Below are positions 8,639 through 17,671 of a stretch of DNA of 64,000 nucleotides, piece by piece. Below the pieces are notes generated by a model that searched no databases, was not told where the DNA came from, and worked only from the letters and a program-made list of their open reading frames with translations. Every line of letters starts with the position of its first letter. Within the stretch, counting starts at the first letter, position 1. Source of the DNA: Holdemania sp. Marseille-P2844 (lineage in GTDB: Bacteria; Bacillota_I; Bacilli_A; Erysipelotrichales; Erysipelotrichaceae); NCBI RefSeq assembly GCF_900120005.1, contig NZ_LT635454.1, positions 402,759 through 466,758 on the forward strand, given 5' to 3'. A program made the position numbers and the translations under genes.

Positions 8639-10219
8639 ATGAAGAAACTGACAAAGCTCTTAGCCGCCATGATGGTGGCCTGCCTCATGATGGCCGGATG
8701 CGCCGGCGGGGGCGGCACTGATCAGAAAGACCAGGCTGTACCACAGGATGTTCTGATCGTCAATGTTACAGGCGATCCGCAAAGCTTTAATCCGGATATG
8801 AAATCAGATGACTACGCATGGCCGATCAATCAGAATATTTACAGCCGGCTGGTAAAACTCAACAGCGACGATCAGGTGATTCCAGATCTGGCTGAAAGTT
8901 GGGAATTCAGCGACGATGGAATGAAATTGACATTCCATTTGAAGAAAGATGTGAAGTGGCATGACGGCGAAGCACTCACTTCAGAGGACGTGAAATGGAC
9001 GTTCGATACGATGATCGCCAATAAATGGTCGAAATCTGACAGTCTGGCTTCGGTTGAATCAATCGAATGTCCGGATGATCTGACTGTTGTCTTAAATATG
9101 AAAGTAAAAGATGTTTCTATCGTTTCCAAGCTGGGCTGGTATGCAACGTTTATCATGCCGGAACATATCTGGAATGATCCGCAATATAAGGATTTTACAT
9201 CCAATCCGGCAAACTGGCAGCCAGTAGGAAGCGGACCATACAAGTTTGATAATTATAAGAGCGGAGTCGCGACGACGTTAGTCAAGAATAGCGACTATTT
9301 CGACGGTGAGCCGATTGTTGAAAAATTAATCTTTACAATCGTTCCGGATTCGACAACCGCATTCCAGTCGTTTGTCAACGGTGAAATTGATTACTTTAAC
9401 ATTATTGTTCCGACGGCGAATAAGCATGATCTGGATAATAATCCGGATTATCGTTTCTTCGATTACATTTCAATCAACCGGACTTATCTGACGTTTAATA
9501 TGAAAGAAGGCCGCTTTACAGATCCGCGTCTGCGGCAGGCGGTGGCGAAAGGGGTCGACCGTCAGGGGATTTTCGATCGGGTTTCCAATGGCGCTGGCGC
9601 TTTGGCAGAATACTTTATTTCGCCTCTGTGGGAAGGCAAATACCTTGATAAGCAGTATAGAATGCCGGAACGAGATATCGAAGGTGCAAAGAAGTTAATT
9701 GAAGAAGCCGGTTACACGATGGATGAAGACGGGTATTATTTCTCGATGACACTGGACAGCTTCGATGACGGAAACTTTAAAGATATTGCCCAGATTGTCA
9801 AAGAAAATCTGAAAGAAATCGGGATTAACGTTAATCTGAATATCATGGAAATGGCTGCCTGGCAGGATAAAGTAATGGGAGAAAACCCGGACTTTGAAAT
9901 GACAATGCTGGCAGGCTATCAGGGTCCGGACGTATCCGGCGTGGCCGGACGCGTGGCCTCCAACGGCGGGACCAATGTCGGTATGTATAACAATCCTGAA
10001 ATGGATGCGGCGCTGCAGGCGGCCGTCGAAATAGACGACGTGCAGGAACGGGCCAAGTATTACAGTGAAGTTCAGCGTATGATGTACGAAGATATGCCGA
10101 TGGTTTTCTTATTTGAAAACGGCGATCATCAGCCGGTCAAGATCTCTCTGGACGGTACGCCTCGAGATGTGCCGGATAAAGCGGCTTCCAATGAATTTAC
10201 ATACACGATGTTTAAGTAA
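8639..10219 (+). CDS. Family-5 ABC transporter solute-binding lipoprotein (SBP 5 of 6)
   Basis: 526 aa, lipobox MAGC with Cys21, motif VKWHDGEALTSEDVKWTFD. Very close to SBP 6: they share LAEYFISPLWEGKYLDKQY and RVASNGGTNVG blocks, which points to a recent duplication. Likely extracytoplasmic ligand receptor for an ABC importer. Ribosome binding site AAGGAGGGAAAATT lies just before the ATG. It has its own promoter and terminator. Confidence 0.93.
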   Translation: MKKLTKLLAAMMVACLMMAGCAGGGGTDQKDQAVPQDVLIVNVTGDPQSFNPDMKSDDYAWPINQNIYSRLVKLNSDDQVIPDLAESWEFSDDGMKLTFHLKKDVKWHDGEALTSEDVKWTFDTMIANKWSKSDSLASVESIECPDDLTVVLNMKVKDVSIVSKLGWYATFIMPEHIWNDPQYKDFTSNPANWQPVGSGPYKFDNYKSGVATTLVKNSDYFDGEPIVEKLIFTIVPDSTTAFQSFVNGEIDYFNIIVPTANKHDLDNNPDYRFFDYISINRTYLTFNMKEGRFTDPRLRQAVAKGVDRQGIFDRVSNGAGALAEYFISPLWEGKYLDKQYRMPERDIEGAKKLIEEAGYTMDEDGYYFSMTLDSFDDGNFKDIAQIVKENLKEIGINVNLNIMEMAAWQDKVMGENPDFEMTMLAGYQGPDVSGVAGRVASNGGTNVGMYNNPEMDAALQAAVEIDDVQERAKYYSEVQRMMYEDMPMVFLFENGDHQPVKISLDGTPRDVPDKAASNEFTYTMFK

Positions 10220-10251
10220 ATAACGCAGGTTTCTTTATGAATTATGCGCAA

Positions 10252-10286
10252 AAGCGCAGGTTTGAGATAAACCTGCGCTTTGCTTT
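10252..10286 (+). terminator. Intrinsic terminator after SBP 5
   Basis: Perfect stem AGCGCAGGTTT with AAACCTGCGCT followed by TTGCTTTG. Confidence 0.75.
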
Positions 10287-10364
10287 GCTCAATAAGAATT
10301 GAAAAATGTTTCAAAAGAAAATGATAGAAATATACATTTACTGAAATAAATGTAAAATATCATC

Positions 10365-10393
10365 TTGACGTTCGCTTTTCCTCCGTGTAAACT
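10365..10393 (+). promoter_or_regulatory. Promoter of SBP 6
   Basis: TTGACG, 17-nt spacer, TAAACT, identical in hexamers and spacing to the SBP 5 promoter. Confidence 0.65.
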
Positions 10394-10441
10394 CAAACTA
10401 TATTCTTCTAAAATGAAGGAAGACGCAAGGAGGGAAAGGGT

Positions 10442-12031
10442 ATGAAAAAATTACCGAAACTGCTGACAGCCTTATTGATTGCGTGTTTAATGCTGGCGGG
10501 CTGCGGCACCGATGAAAAGAAAACCGACAAGGATGGGACAACAGGGGAAACACCGGCACAGGATGTTTTAATCTATGCCGTTAACGGGGATCCGCAAAGT
10601 TTTAATCCCGATATGAAGTCTGATGACTATGCTTATCAAATCAATCAGAACGTTTACAGCCGGTTGATCAAGCTGAATGCAAACGACCAGATTTTACCGG
10701 ATCTGGCAAAGAGCTGGGAGTTTTCCGAAGATGGTCTGACGCTAACCTTCCATTTACAGGAAGGTGTGAAATGGCATGATGGCGAACCGTTTACTTCGGA
10801 AGACGTCAAATGGACGTTTGATACGATGAAACAGAATTCCTGGACAAAATCGGATTCGCTGGCAGCAGTGACTTCGATTGAATGCCCGGATGACAATACC
10901 GTCGTTTTGAATCTCAGCCAGCGCGACGTCGGCATCGTTCCTAAATTAGGCTGGTATGCGACGTTCATCATGCCGGAACATATCTGGAATGATCCGGCTT
11001 ATTCTGACTTTGTATCCAACCCGGCGACATGGAATCCAGTCGGAACGGGTCCTTACAAGTTTGAAAAGTATGACGCAGGGATTGGGACAACGTTGGTTAA
11101 AAATGAAGATTACTTTGGAACGGAAGCGACAATCGAAAGATTGATCTTCCAGGTCATTCCGGATCAGACGACGGCTTATCAGTCTTTCCTGAACGGCGAA
11201 GTTGACTATCTGGGCGTAAGCGTTCCGACGGCGAATAAGCATGAACTGGACAACGATCCGAATTATAAGCATTTCCACTATCTGTCGATCAACAGAACGT
11301 ATATTACCTTCAACATGGAAACCAGCATCTTCAAGGACGTTCGTCTGCGCCAGGCTGTCGCGATGGGCGTTGACCGTCAGGGCATTTACGATCGGGTTGC
11401 CAACGGAACCGGGGCGTTAGCTGAATACTTCATCTCGCCGTTATGGGAAGGCAAGTATCTGGATAAACAGTACACGATGCCGGCCCGCGATGTAGAAGCG
11501 GCGAAGAAGCTGATTGAAGAAGCCGGTTATACATTGCGCGACGACGGGTTCTATTTCGATATGACGATGGATATCTTTGAAAGCGGAAACTTTAAGGATA
11601 TCGCGCAGATCGTGAAAGAAAACCTGAAGGAAATCGGCATCAACGTCACGTTGAATATCATGGAAATGGCGGCATGGCAGGATAAAGTCATTACCAATTC
11701 CAACTTTGATATGACGATGCTGGCAGGCTATCAGGGACCGGATGTCTCCGGTGTTGCCGGACGCGTCGCTTCCAATGGCGGAACCAACGTCGGATTGTAT
11801 AACAATCCGGAAATGGATGCCGCGCTGCAGGCTGGCGTTGAAACTGACGACGATGCAGAACGGGCCAAGGCTTACAGCGAGGTTCAGCGGCTGATGAGCG
11901 AAGATATGCCGATGGTCTTCCTGTTTGAAAACGGCGACTGTCTGCCGGTTGCGGTCAATCTTGACGGTACGCCGAGAGACGTTCCGGAATTGACGAGCGC
12001 CGCGGAATTCACGTACGCGAATTACAAATAA
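10442..12031 (+). CDS. Family-5 ABC transporter solute-binding lipoprotein (SBP 6 of 6)
   Basis: 529 aa, lipobox LAGC with Cys21, motif VKWHDGEPFTSEDVKWTFD. Nearest relative is SBP 5 next door. The array ends here. The next genes are unrelated, so the importer membrane subunits are not downstream; they may lie upstream of the window. Ribosome binding site AAGGAGGG lies before the ATG. Confidence 0.93.
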   Translation: MKKLPKLLTALLIACLMLAGCGTDEKKTDKDGTTGETPAQDVLIYAVNGDPQSFNPDMKSDDYAYQINQNVYSRLIKLNANDQILPDLAKSWEFSEDGLTLTFHLQEGVKWHDGEPFTSEDVKWTFDTMKQNSWTKSDSLAAVTSIECPDDNTVVLNLSQRDVGIVPKLGWYATFIMPEHIWNDPAYSDFVSNPATWNPVGTGPYKFEKYDAGIGTTLVKNEDYFGTEATIERLIFQVIPDQTTAYQSFLNGEVDYLGVSVPTANKHELDNDPNYKHFHYLSINRTYITFNMETSIFKDVRLRQAVAMGVDRQGIYDRVANGTGALAEYFISPLWEGKYLDKQYTMPARDVEAAKKLIEEAGYTLRDDGFYFDMTMDIFESGNFKDIAQIVKENLKEIGINVTLNIMEMAAWQDKVITNSNFDMTMLAGYQGPDVSGVAGRVASNGGTNVGLYNNPEMDAALQAGVETDDDAERAKAYSEVQRLMSEDMPMVFLFENGDCLPVAVNLDGTPRDVPELTSAAEFTYANYK

Positions 12032-12040
12032 GTCTGAATT

Positions 12041-12071
12041 CAGAAAGCCGTTGGTTGACGGCTTTCTTTTG
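12041..12071 (+). terminator. Intrinsic terminator after SBP 6
   Basis: Stem AGAAAGCCGT with ACGGCTTTCT followed by TTT. Confidence 0.75.
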
Positions 12072-12091
12072 AAAGGAGCGGGAATCAGCGA

Positions 12092-12652
12092 ATGGAAATG
12101 GAAACCGACAGAATCAGGTTACGACCTTGGGATAGGAAGGATCTGGAGGATCTTTACGCTTTCGCAAAGAATCCAGCCGTGGGGCCGCAGGCCGGTTGGC
12201 GGCCGCATCAAAGTAAAGAAGAAAGCAGTCAGATCTTAAGCCGGATGATGACCACTCCCGACGCGTTTGCGGTTGTGCTGAAATCCACGATGCGAGTCGT
12301 CGGCATGATCAGCGCGGGCGTCGATACTTCGCGGCGCAACCTGGCGGCGAAGACGATCGGCTGCGCACTGGATGAAGCATATTGGAATTAGGGTATCATG
12401 ACGGAAGCGGTCGGTCTGATGATCCGGCATCTATTTGACGATCCGGGAACGGAATTGATCGCGATGGATCATTTCGTAGAGAACTGGGGTTCGCGGCGAG
12501 TGATCGAAAAGAACGGCTTTCATTATGAGGGAACAATCCGGCAGAAAGTGCGGTTGTATACCGGCGAGGTTAAGGATTGCCGATGTTATTCCATAACGCG
12601 GGCTGAATTTGAGGCCCTGCAAAATCAAGCTCCAATAACGGGAAATGCGTGA
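12092..12652 (+). pseudogene. GNAT acetyltransferase interrupted by one in-frame TAG
   Basis: Two in-frame halves (12092-12391 and 12398-12652) read through as one RimJ/RimL-type N-acetyltransferase of about 186 aa. The N-terminal half starts ETDRIRLRPW, a typical GNAT entry. The break is a TAG at 12389-12391 inside the acetyl-CoA-binding region, where the frame would read AYWN-stop-GIMTEAV. Family members usually have Gln or Gly at this spot (YWGQG), so a CAG to TAG change is the simplest explanation. The second half has its own ATG four residues on but lacks a ribosome binding site and half of the fold. No other lesion is visible, so the event looks recent, or it is a sequencing error. Confidence 0.82.
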
Positions 12653-12656
12653 AAAT

Positions 12657-12690
12657 AAAAAATGAATCCGGTTTATTCGGATTCATTTTC
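12657..12690. terminator. Bidirectional hairpin between GNAT pseudogene and small membrane gene
   Basis: Stem TGAATCCG with CGGATTCA flanked by A-rich and T-rich runs. The stop codon of the minus-strand gene lies in its loop. Confidence 0.65.
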
Positions 12691-12852
12691 AGTCTGGATT
12701 GACAGTCTAATTTTTTTGGCTGCGCTTTCTTTACGATATTTGTGAAACTGAGTCAGGAAAATAACGGGGAAGACGACAGCCGAAGCGGCGACCACAGACA
12801 TTAAGCCGATCATCATCGACTGATAAACCGTTTCCATCGGGGATTGCTTCAT
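12673..12852 (-). CDS. Small single-pass membrane protein, 59 aa
   Basis: Starts MKQSPMETVYQS. The ATG is set by a good AAGGAG 9 nt upstream; a longer frame exists but lacks such a site. One hydrophobic segment (about residues 13-33) is followed by a basic stretch (HKYRKESAAKKIR), so the C-terminus is probably cytoplasmic. The general shape recalls OadG-type small subunits, but no such motif can be confirmed and no decarboxylase is nearby. Function unknown. A -10 hexamer (TATAAT on the minus strand, 12878-12883) lies upstream. Confidence 0.6.
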   Translation of the reverse strand: MKQSPMETVYQSMMIGLMSVVAASAVVFPVIFLTQFHKYRKESAAKKIRLSIQTENESE

Positions 12853-12931
12853 GATATTCACACTCCTTATACTTCCTATTATAGCCTGATCGACGGTCAA
12901 ATAGAAGACGACAAAACAGGTGAAATGGATA

Positions 12932-12959
12932 AAGGGAGAGCTTTGCGTTCTCCCTTTCG
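12932..12959 (-). terminator. Terminator hairpin after S9 peptidase
   Basis: Stem AAAGGGAGA with TCTCCCTTT just downstream of the minus-strand stop. Confidence 0.6.
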
Positions 12960-12961
12960 GT

Positions 12962-14947
12962 TTATTTACAATGTTTGTCGAACCATTCGACCATCGCGGT
13001 TAAGCGCTGGATGCGGTGCGACGGCTTACCAAAGATCGGCAGGCCATGGTGCTCGCCATGGAACAACAGGAACCGGGTTTCCACGCCATGCAGCTTCAGG
13101 GCGTAGAACATCTGAATCGGTTCGGCGATCCAGCAGCGGTAATCCTGATCGGAATGAATGAACATCGTCGGTGTTTTGACGCGGTCGGCATATTTCAGCG
13201 GCGACTGTTCCCATACCAGCGCGACATCGGACCATGGGGTTGCGGCCTGATTGTCCATGTTGTAGGTGAAGCCGATATCGGTGCATAAGAACTTCGTGAC
13301 GTAGTTGGAAATGGAAGCTTCCGGGATCGCCGCCTTAAACCGGTCGGTCTGCGTGATGATCCAGTTGCTCATATATCCGCCATAGCTGCTGCCGGTCACG
13401 CCTAAACGTTCGCCGTCCAGCTGCGGATACTGCGCCAGCACCGCGTCGGTAAAGGCCATCAGATCGCTGTAATCCTCTTTCCCGAAACGCCCGCGGATAT
13501 CGGCGAAGGCATTGCCGCGGGAATCAGAACCGCGCGGGTTGCAATAGAAGACAAAATAGCCGTTGGCGGCGAAGACCTGCATTTCATGATTGATAACCGG
13601 ACCAAAGGTTCCTTTCGGACCGCCATGAATCTCCAGAATGCCCGGATATTTCTTGTTGATATCGAAATCGGCCGGTTTGATCACGAAGCCTTCGTGCCGG
13701 ATACCGTCGTTGTAGAACTCGATTTTTTCGATTGGGGAAACCGCGGTGGCCGCATGATACTCGCTGTTGAAATGCGTCAGCTGCGTTTCCGCTTCATTCT
13801 GCAGGAAGTAGATCTCCTGCAGCTTCTGATCGCGCAGACCGATGAAGACGATCCCCTCGTCCGTGACCTCGAAGTCCTCGATTCCGCCATGATAACCGGA
13901 TAAGCGCTGCAGCTGGCCGTGTTCATCGAAGCATTTCAGACAGCCGTCGTTTTCATCGGTGCAGCTGAAATAGATCTTGTCGTTATACGCTTTGACCGCC
14001 GTGCCGAACTGCTGAATGCAGTCGGAGCCGAGCGAGGCGCCGTAGGAATTGTCATAATGCACTAACCGCGTACGCTGCTGATCTTCCTCGACGACAAACA
14101 GCGTGGCATGCTGATGCAGACCATATTCCTTGAAATCCGAGATCGCGGCGATGATCTTGTGATTGATATAGAAAGCCCAGCTGACGTTGACCTCATGATC
14201 CGGAATCAGCGTCAGATCTTTTTTTGTCGTGCAGTCGAACTGATGCAGCGAGCTTGGAATTTCCCGGACGGAGTTCATCGGATTGCTGATATAAAGCAGC
14301 TTGTTGTCCTGAATGTGCGCGATCGAGGCGTTGGCGGACGGTTCGGAGATCGCTGTTGCCGCCCGGGTATCCAGATCCAGCAGATAGAGGCGCGTGCGCT
14401 TCATGTTGGTGAGACCCTGACCGTTGGCCCAGAACGGAATTTCATCGAACCATTCGTAATCCTTGTGCGATTCACGTTCTTTTTTCCATTTCTTTTTCTC
14501 GTCGTCGGTTTGGCATTCAAAATCATTCATGCCGTCCGCGCGGTAGGCAACCGACAGGATCAGCTGGTTGTCGTTGACTTTCTGGAAGCTGCCGACCGGC
14601 ATCGCCAGACGGAACCATTCCACAGCTTCCCCACCGTGAATGTTCAGCTTATAGAAGACCGTCATGCTTTCGCCATCTGCGGTTTTCTCCTTCAGTTTCG
14701 GATCGCGGCAGCCGGTGAATACGATTGTTTCGTCATCCCACCAGATCGCTTTCTTTTCTTCGCCGCCGGAGGTTAACTGGCGTGTTTTTTGAGTGGCCAG
14801 ATCGAGCAGCCACAAATTGCCAGGATAGTTGTCGGCATCTTGATCGCCGGTGATGACGGTGAATACCGCGTGCTGCTGATCGGGGCTGACCTGCAGGCTG
14901 CCCAGATAGCGATAATCCATAAAATCTTGAATCTGTACTTTTTTCAT
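12962..14947 (-). CDS. S9-family prolyl oligopeptidase / acylaminoacyl peptidase
   Basis: 661 aa: an N-terminal beta-propeller region (about residues 1-400) and a C-terminal alpha/beta hydrolase domain. The catalytic triad can be placed: Ser521 in TGSSYGG, Asp602 in HSDQDYRCW, and the His in GEHHGLP near the C-terminus. The family cleaves short peptides or removes blocked N-terminal residues in the cytoplasm. No signal peptide. Ribosome binding site GGGAGAG precedes the ATG. It could process peptides brought in by the neighbouring SBP system; that is inference from position. Confidence 0.92.
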   Translation of the reverse strand: MKKVQIQDFMDYRYLGSLQVSPDQQHAVFTVITGDQDADNYPGNLWLLDLATQKTRQLTSGGEEKKAIWWDDETIVFTGCRDPKLKEKTADGESMTVFYKLNIHGGEAVEWFRLAMPVGSFQKVNDNQLILSVAYRADGMNDFECQTDDEKKKWKKERESHKDYEWFDEIPFWANGQGLTNMKRTRLYLLDLDTRAATAISEPSANASIAHIQDNKLLYISNPMNSVREIPSSLHQFDCTTKKDLTLIPDHEVNVSWAFYINHKIIAAISDFKEYGLHQHATLFVVEEDQQRTRLVHYDNSYGASLGSDCIQQFGTAVKAYNDKIYFSCTDENDGCLKCFDEHGQLQRLSGYHGGIEDFEVTDEGIVFIGLRDQKLQEIYFLQNEAETQLTHFNSEYHAATAVSPIEKIEFYNDGIRHEGFVIKPADFDINKKYPGILEIHGGPKGTFGPVINHEMQVFAANGYFVFYCNPRGSDSRGNAFADIRGRFGKEDYSDLMAFTDAVLAQYPQLDGERLGVTGSSYGGYMSNWIITQTDRFKAAIPEASISNYVTKFLCTDIGFTYNMDNQAATPWSDVALVWEQSPLKYADRVKTPTMFIHSDQDYRCWIAEPIQMFYALKLHGVETRFLLFHGEHHGLPIFGKPSHRIQRLTAMVEWFDKHCK

Positions 14948-14970
14948 GCTTTCTCTCCCATCTATCGTCT

Positions 14971-14998
14971 ATTCTATCACAAGCCGCCGGGGAATGAA
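14971..14998 (-). promoter_or_regulatory. Possible promoter of S9 peptidase
   Basis: Minus strand: TTCATT, 16-nt spacer, TAGAAT, ending about 24 nt before the start codon. Confidence 0.4.
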
Positions 14999-15100
14999 GG
15001 ATAAATGACAGGAAGAGGGATGAAATTTTGAATCGGGGAAAAGGGAGGACAGAAAAAAGAACAGGTTGTCAGAACAGGCTGTTTTCTGGATTTCATCTCG

Positions 15101-15109
15101 TGGTATAAT
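15101..15109 (+). promoter_or_regulatory. Extended -10 promoter of RpiR regulator
   Basis: TGGTATAAT, a TGn-TATAAT extended -10, about 33 nt before the ATG. Confidence 0.55.
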
Positions 15110-15142
15110 ATGTCCAATCACATTCAGCGAGGGGGAATCACG

Positions 15143-15901
15143 ATGGATTTTTACTCCAATAATTACGATCTGCTGACAGGCAGCGAGCGGACGCTGCTGC
15201 ACTATATTCTGGACCATCCCGAGACAATTTCAAAAATGACGTGTCAGAAGCTGGCGGATCAATGCGGTGTGTCCAAAACCGTTGTGATCAACATGTCGCA
15301 GAAGCTGGGCTTTGAAGGGTATAACGATTTGCGTTTTTTCCTGAAAAACCGGGCGAAAGAGACGCTGCCGGCTGCGAGCGTGGAATCCGTGGAAGCCGAG
15401 ATCACCGGCAACGTGACGAAAACGATGCAGCTTAACAAACCGGAAACCATGCGGCAGGCGGCGCAGTCCATCGTGAATTCGCAATGTGTCTATGTGATTT
15501 CCCGCGGGACGTCCAAAGCAGTCGGCAGCTATCTGGAGCATCTGCTGCTGACGCTCAACGTCAAGTGCATCAACATTCCGGATTACAACCTGCTGAATAT
15601 CATTGCCCGGCAGATGACGCATGAAGAAGTATTGATCGCCATCTCACTGTCCGGGAAGACGCCGATTATCGTGGAAACAGCGAAGGTTGTCAAGGCGTAT
15701 GGCAACGCTTTGATCACGCTGACCGCTTTTGTCAACGGTCCGCTGGTCCAGTACAGCGATCTGGCTTTGTATTGTTCCTCGAGCACGACCGATACCAAAA
15801 TCGACGATATCGTAACGCGGATCGGCATGTTCGCGGTCGTGGATTTGTTAGTCCATTATGTTCAGGTCGAGCAGCTGCGTCAGCATAAAACAGGACTTTA
15901 A
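15143..15901 (+). CDS. MurR/RpiR-family transcriptional regulator
   Basis: 252 aa. The N-terminal helix-turn-helix (about residues 1-75, with KLADQCGVSKTVVINMSQKLG) is typical of RpiR proteins. The C-terminal SIS sugar-phosphate-binding domain (about 95-235) contains the SLSGKTPIIVETAK loop. The start is set by GAGGGGG before ATGGATTTT; the longer frame would begin inside the promoter. RpiR proteins sense phosphosugars, and this one sits just upstream of the alpha-glucoside PTS operon, which it most likely controls. A terminator separates the two. Confidence 0.9.
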   Translation: MDFYSNNYDLLTGSERTLLHYILDHPETISKMTCQKLADQCGVSKTVVINMSQKLGFEGYNDLRFFLKNRAKETLPAASVESVEAEITGNVTKTMQLNKPETMRQAAQSIVNSQCVYVISRGTSKAVGSYLEHLLLTLNVKCINIPDYNLLNIIARQMTHEEVLIAISLSGKTPIIVETAKVVKAYGNALITLTAFVNGPLVQYSDLALYCSSSTTDTKIDDIVTRIGMFAVVDLLVHYVQVEQLRQHKTGL

Positions 15902-15931
15902 ATTATTCGAAGGTAAATTGAAAAAGAACTT

Positions 15932-15963
15932 TAACCGCGGGACTGTCCGTGGTTATTTTTTTG
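15932..15963 (+). terminator. Intrinsic terminator after RpiR gene
   Basis: Stem AACCGCGG with CCGTGGTT (one G-T pair) followed by ATTTTTTTG. Confidence 0.7.
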
Positions 15964-16061
15964 TGCTCTTCGATCAGGTAAGCTTTTTGCCTGGATTTGT
16001 GACCGTGGTCATTTTCAGTGACCAGAGTAAAAAAGACTGTCGGAAATAACCGGTTGTTTTA

Positions 16062-16090
16062 TTGAAATCGCTTTCAATCTCCGGTAATTT
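16062..16090 (+). promoter_or_regulatory. Promoter of alpha-glucoside PTS operon with overlapping CRE
   Basis: TTGAAA (16062-16067), 17-nt spacer, TAATTT (16085-16090). The -35 is part of a near-perfect CcpA box, TGAAATCGCTTTCA at 16063-16076, within the longer palindrome ATTGAAATCGCTTTCAAT. Binding there would block RNA polymerase, so carbon catabolite repression is expected. Confidence 0.75.
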
Positions 16091-16111
16091 AGTAGGCAGG
16101 GAGGAACTGCT

Positions 16112-17671
16112 ATGAAAAAGTATAGTGAGCAGATTCAACGTTTCGGTCGATCACTGCTGCTGCCGATCGGGGTTATGGCGCCGGTGGGCTTACTGCTGGG
16201 CTTGTCCGCGGCATTCACCCAGTCGTACATGATCGATCTGCTGCCCTTTCTGGGCAATCCAACCGTCAAGCTGATCTTTACCAGCATCCGTCAGATTTCC
16301 GATCTGATCTTCGGCAACATTCCGATTATGTTTGCGATGGGCGTCGCCTATGGGATGGCGAAACGTGATAAGGGAATCGCGGTCTTCTCGTCCGTGATGG
16401 CGTATCTGATTCTTTTGATCACGATGAAAATCTGGCTGTCAGCTTCAGGACAGCTGATTACCGAAGGCAATATCGCCGTCGGGGGTCAGGCGATGGTCTT
16501 AGGTATGCAGACGTTAAACGTCAACGTTTTAGGCGGCATCATCGCCGGTCTGGTCGCCGCCTGGGCTTCCGACAAGTTCTATAATCTGGAACTGCCGATT
16601 GCATTTGCCTTCTTCTCCGGCAAGAAATCCGTCCCGTTAATCTCGATGGGCGTGACGGTGGTGATCGGTTTGATTCTGCCGTTCTTCTGGCAATATTTCA
16701 TTGCCTTCTGCAGCAGCTTGTCCGGCCTGCTTCTGCATAAGATTCTCGGACCGGTGCTGTCAGGCTTTGTCAACCGGATGATGATTCCGTTTGGTCTGCA
16801 TCACGTCTGGAACGCGATGCTGCGCTTCACGGAAGCCGGCGGCACGTATGTGATCAATGGCCAAACTTACATTGGTTATCTTGATGCGATGAATGAAATT
16901 TTGTTTAATCTTGGACCGGAAAGCGAATACTGGGCGCTGATGCCGGAGCTGACCCGCTTTGGCGCGCAGAATCAGATGGTCAGAACGATGTTCGTCTTCC
17001 CGGCAATCGGCTTGGCGATGTACAAGACCGCGTATCCGGAGAACAAAGCGTTGGCGAAGTCTCTGATTCTGACCTCGGTGCTGACGGCGGCGCTGGGCAA
17101 TGTGACCGAACCGCTGGAATTTACGTTCCTGTTCATCGCGCCGGCACTGTATGTGATTTACGCGCTGATCGGAACGCTTGGCTCGCTGGCTCTCTATTTC
17201 ATGGGAACGGCCGTCGGCTATATCCGCGGCACGGTGTTTGACTTTGTCATCTTCGGCGTCATGATGAAGAATTCCCATTGGATCAATATCGTGATCGTCG
17301 GCGTGATCAGCTTCGTCGTTTATTACTTCCTGTTCAAGTGGTGGATCGTCAAATTTGACGTCAAGACGCCGGGACGGGAAGACGAGCCGTCCGCGGATAA
17401 CGTGCTGATCCGGGAAAAGCGGTATGACGAAATCGCGAAGATTGTGATCGAAGCGCTGGGCGGGCCATCCAACATCGGCACGGTCGACAACTGTATTACC
17501 CGCTTGCGGATTGATATCAACGACAACAAGAAGATTGACAAAGATCTTTTGAAAAAATCCGGGTGCGCCGGAATCTTCTTCCCGACGACCAAGCATATTC
17601 ACATTGTTTTCGGACCGTTAGTCGAATTTGTCCGCAATGCGGTTGACGATGAACTGGGGCGGCACGCATGA
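16112..17671 (+). CDS. PTS EIIBC permease, alpha-glucoside family
   Basis: 519 aa. The EIIC membrane domain (about residues 1-415, many hydrophobic helices) is followed by a C-terminal EIIB domain (about 435-519) whose phospho-accepting Cys461 lies in DNCITRLR. The protein imports a sugar and phosphorylates it at the membrane. It lacks EIIA, which is encoded three genes downstream. The next gene is a GH4 phospho-glycosidase, so the alpha-glucoside subfamily (AglA/MalX-like) is the best fit. Ribosome binding site GGGAGG; its stop overlaps the next start (ATGA). Confidence 0.92.
   Translation: MKKYSEQIQRFGRSLLLPIGVMAPVGLLLGLSAAFTQSYMIDLLPFLGNPTVKLIFTSIRQISDLIFGNIPIMFAMGVAYGMAKRDKGIAVFSSVMAYLILLITMKIWLSASGQLITEGNIAVGGQAMVLGMQTLNVNVLGGIIAGLVAAWASDKFYNLELPIAFAFFSGKKSVPLISMGVTVVIGLILPFFWQYFIAFCSSLSGLLLHKILGPVLSGFVNRMMIPFGLHHVWNAMLRFTEAGGTYVINGQTYIGYLDAMNEILFNLGPESEYWALMPELTRFGAQNQMVRTMFVFPAIGLAMYKTAYPENKALAKSLILTSVLTAALGNVTEPLEFTFLFIAPALYVIYALIGTLGSLALYFMGTAVGYIRGTVFDFVIFGVMMKNSHWINIVIVGVISFVVYYFLFKWWIVKFDVKTPGREDEPSADNVLIREKRYDEIAKIVIEALGGPSNIGTVDNCITRLRIDINDNKKIDKDLLKKSGCAGIFFPTTKHIHIVFGPLVEFVRNAVDDELGRHA

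Noticed and set aside
12389-12391. TAG in the GNAT gene as pyrrolysine or readthrough codon
   Set aside because: No pyl genes or PYLIS-like context are seen; the position fits a simple CAG to TAG change.
14108-14776. Plus-strand open frame opposite the S9 peptidase
   Set aside because: Shadow; the minus strand carries the conserved peptidase.
16760-17602. Minus-strand open frame (280 codons) opposite PTS EIIBC
   Set aside because: Shadow; the composition is typical of the reverse of a membrane protein gene.
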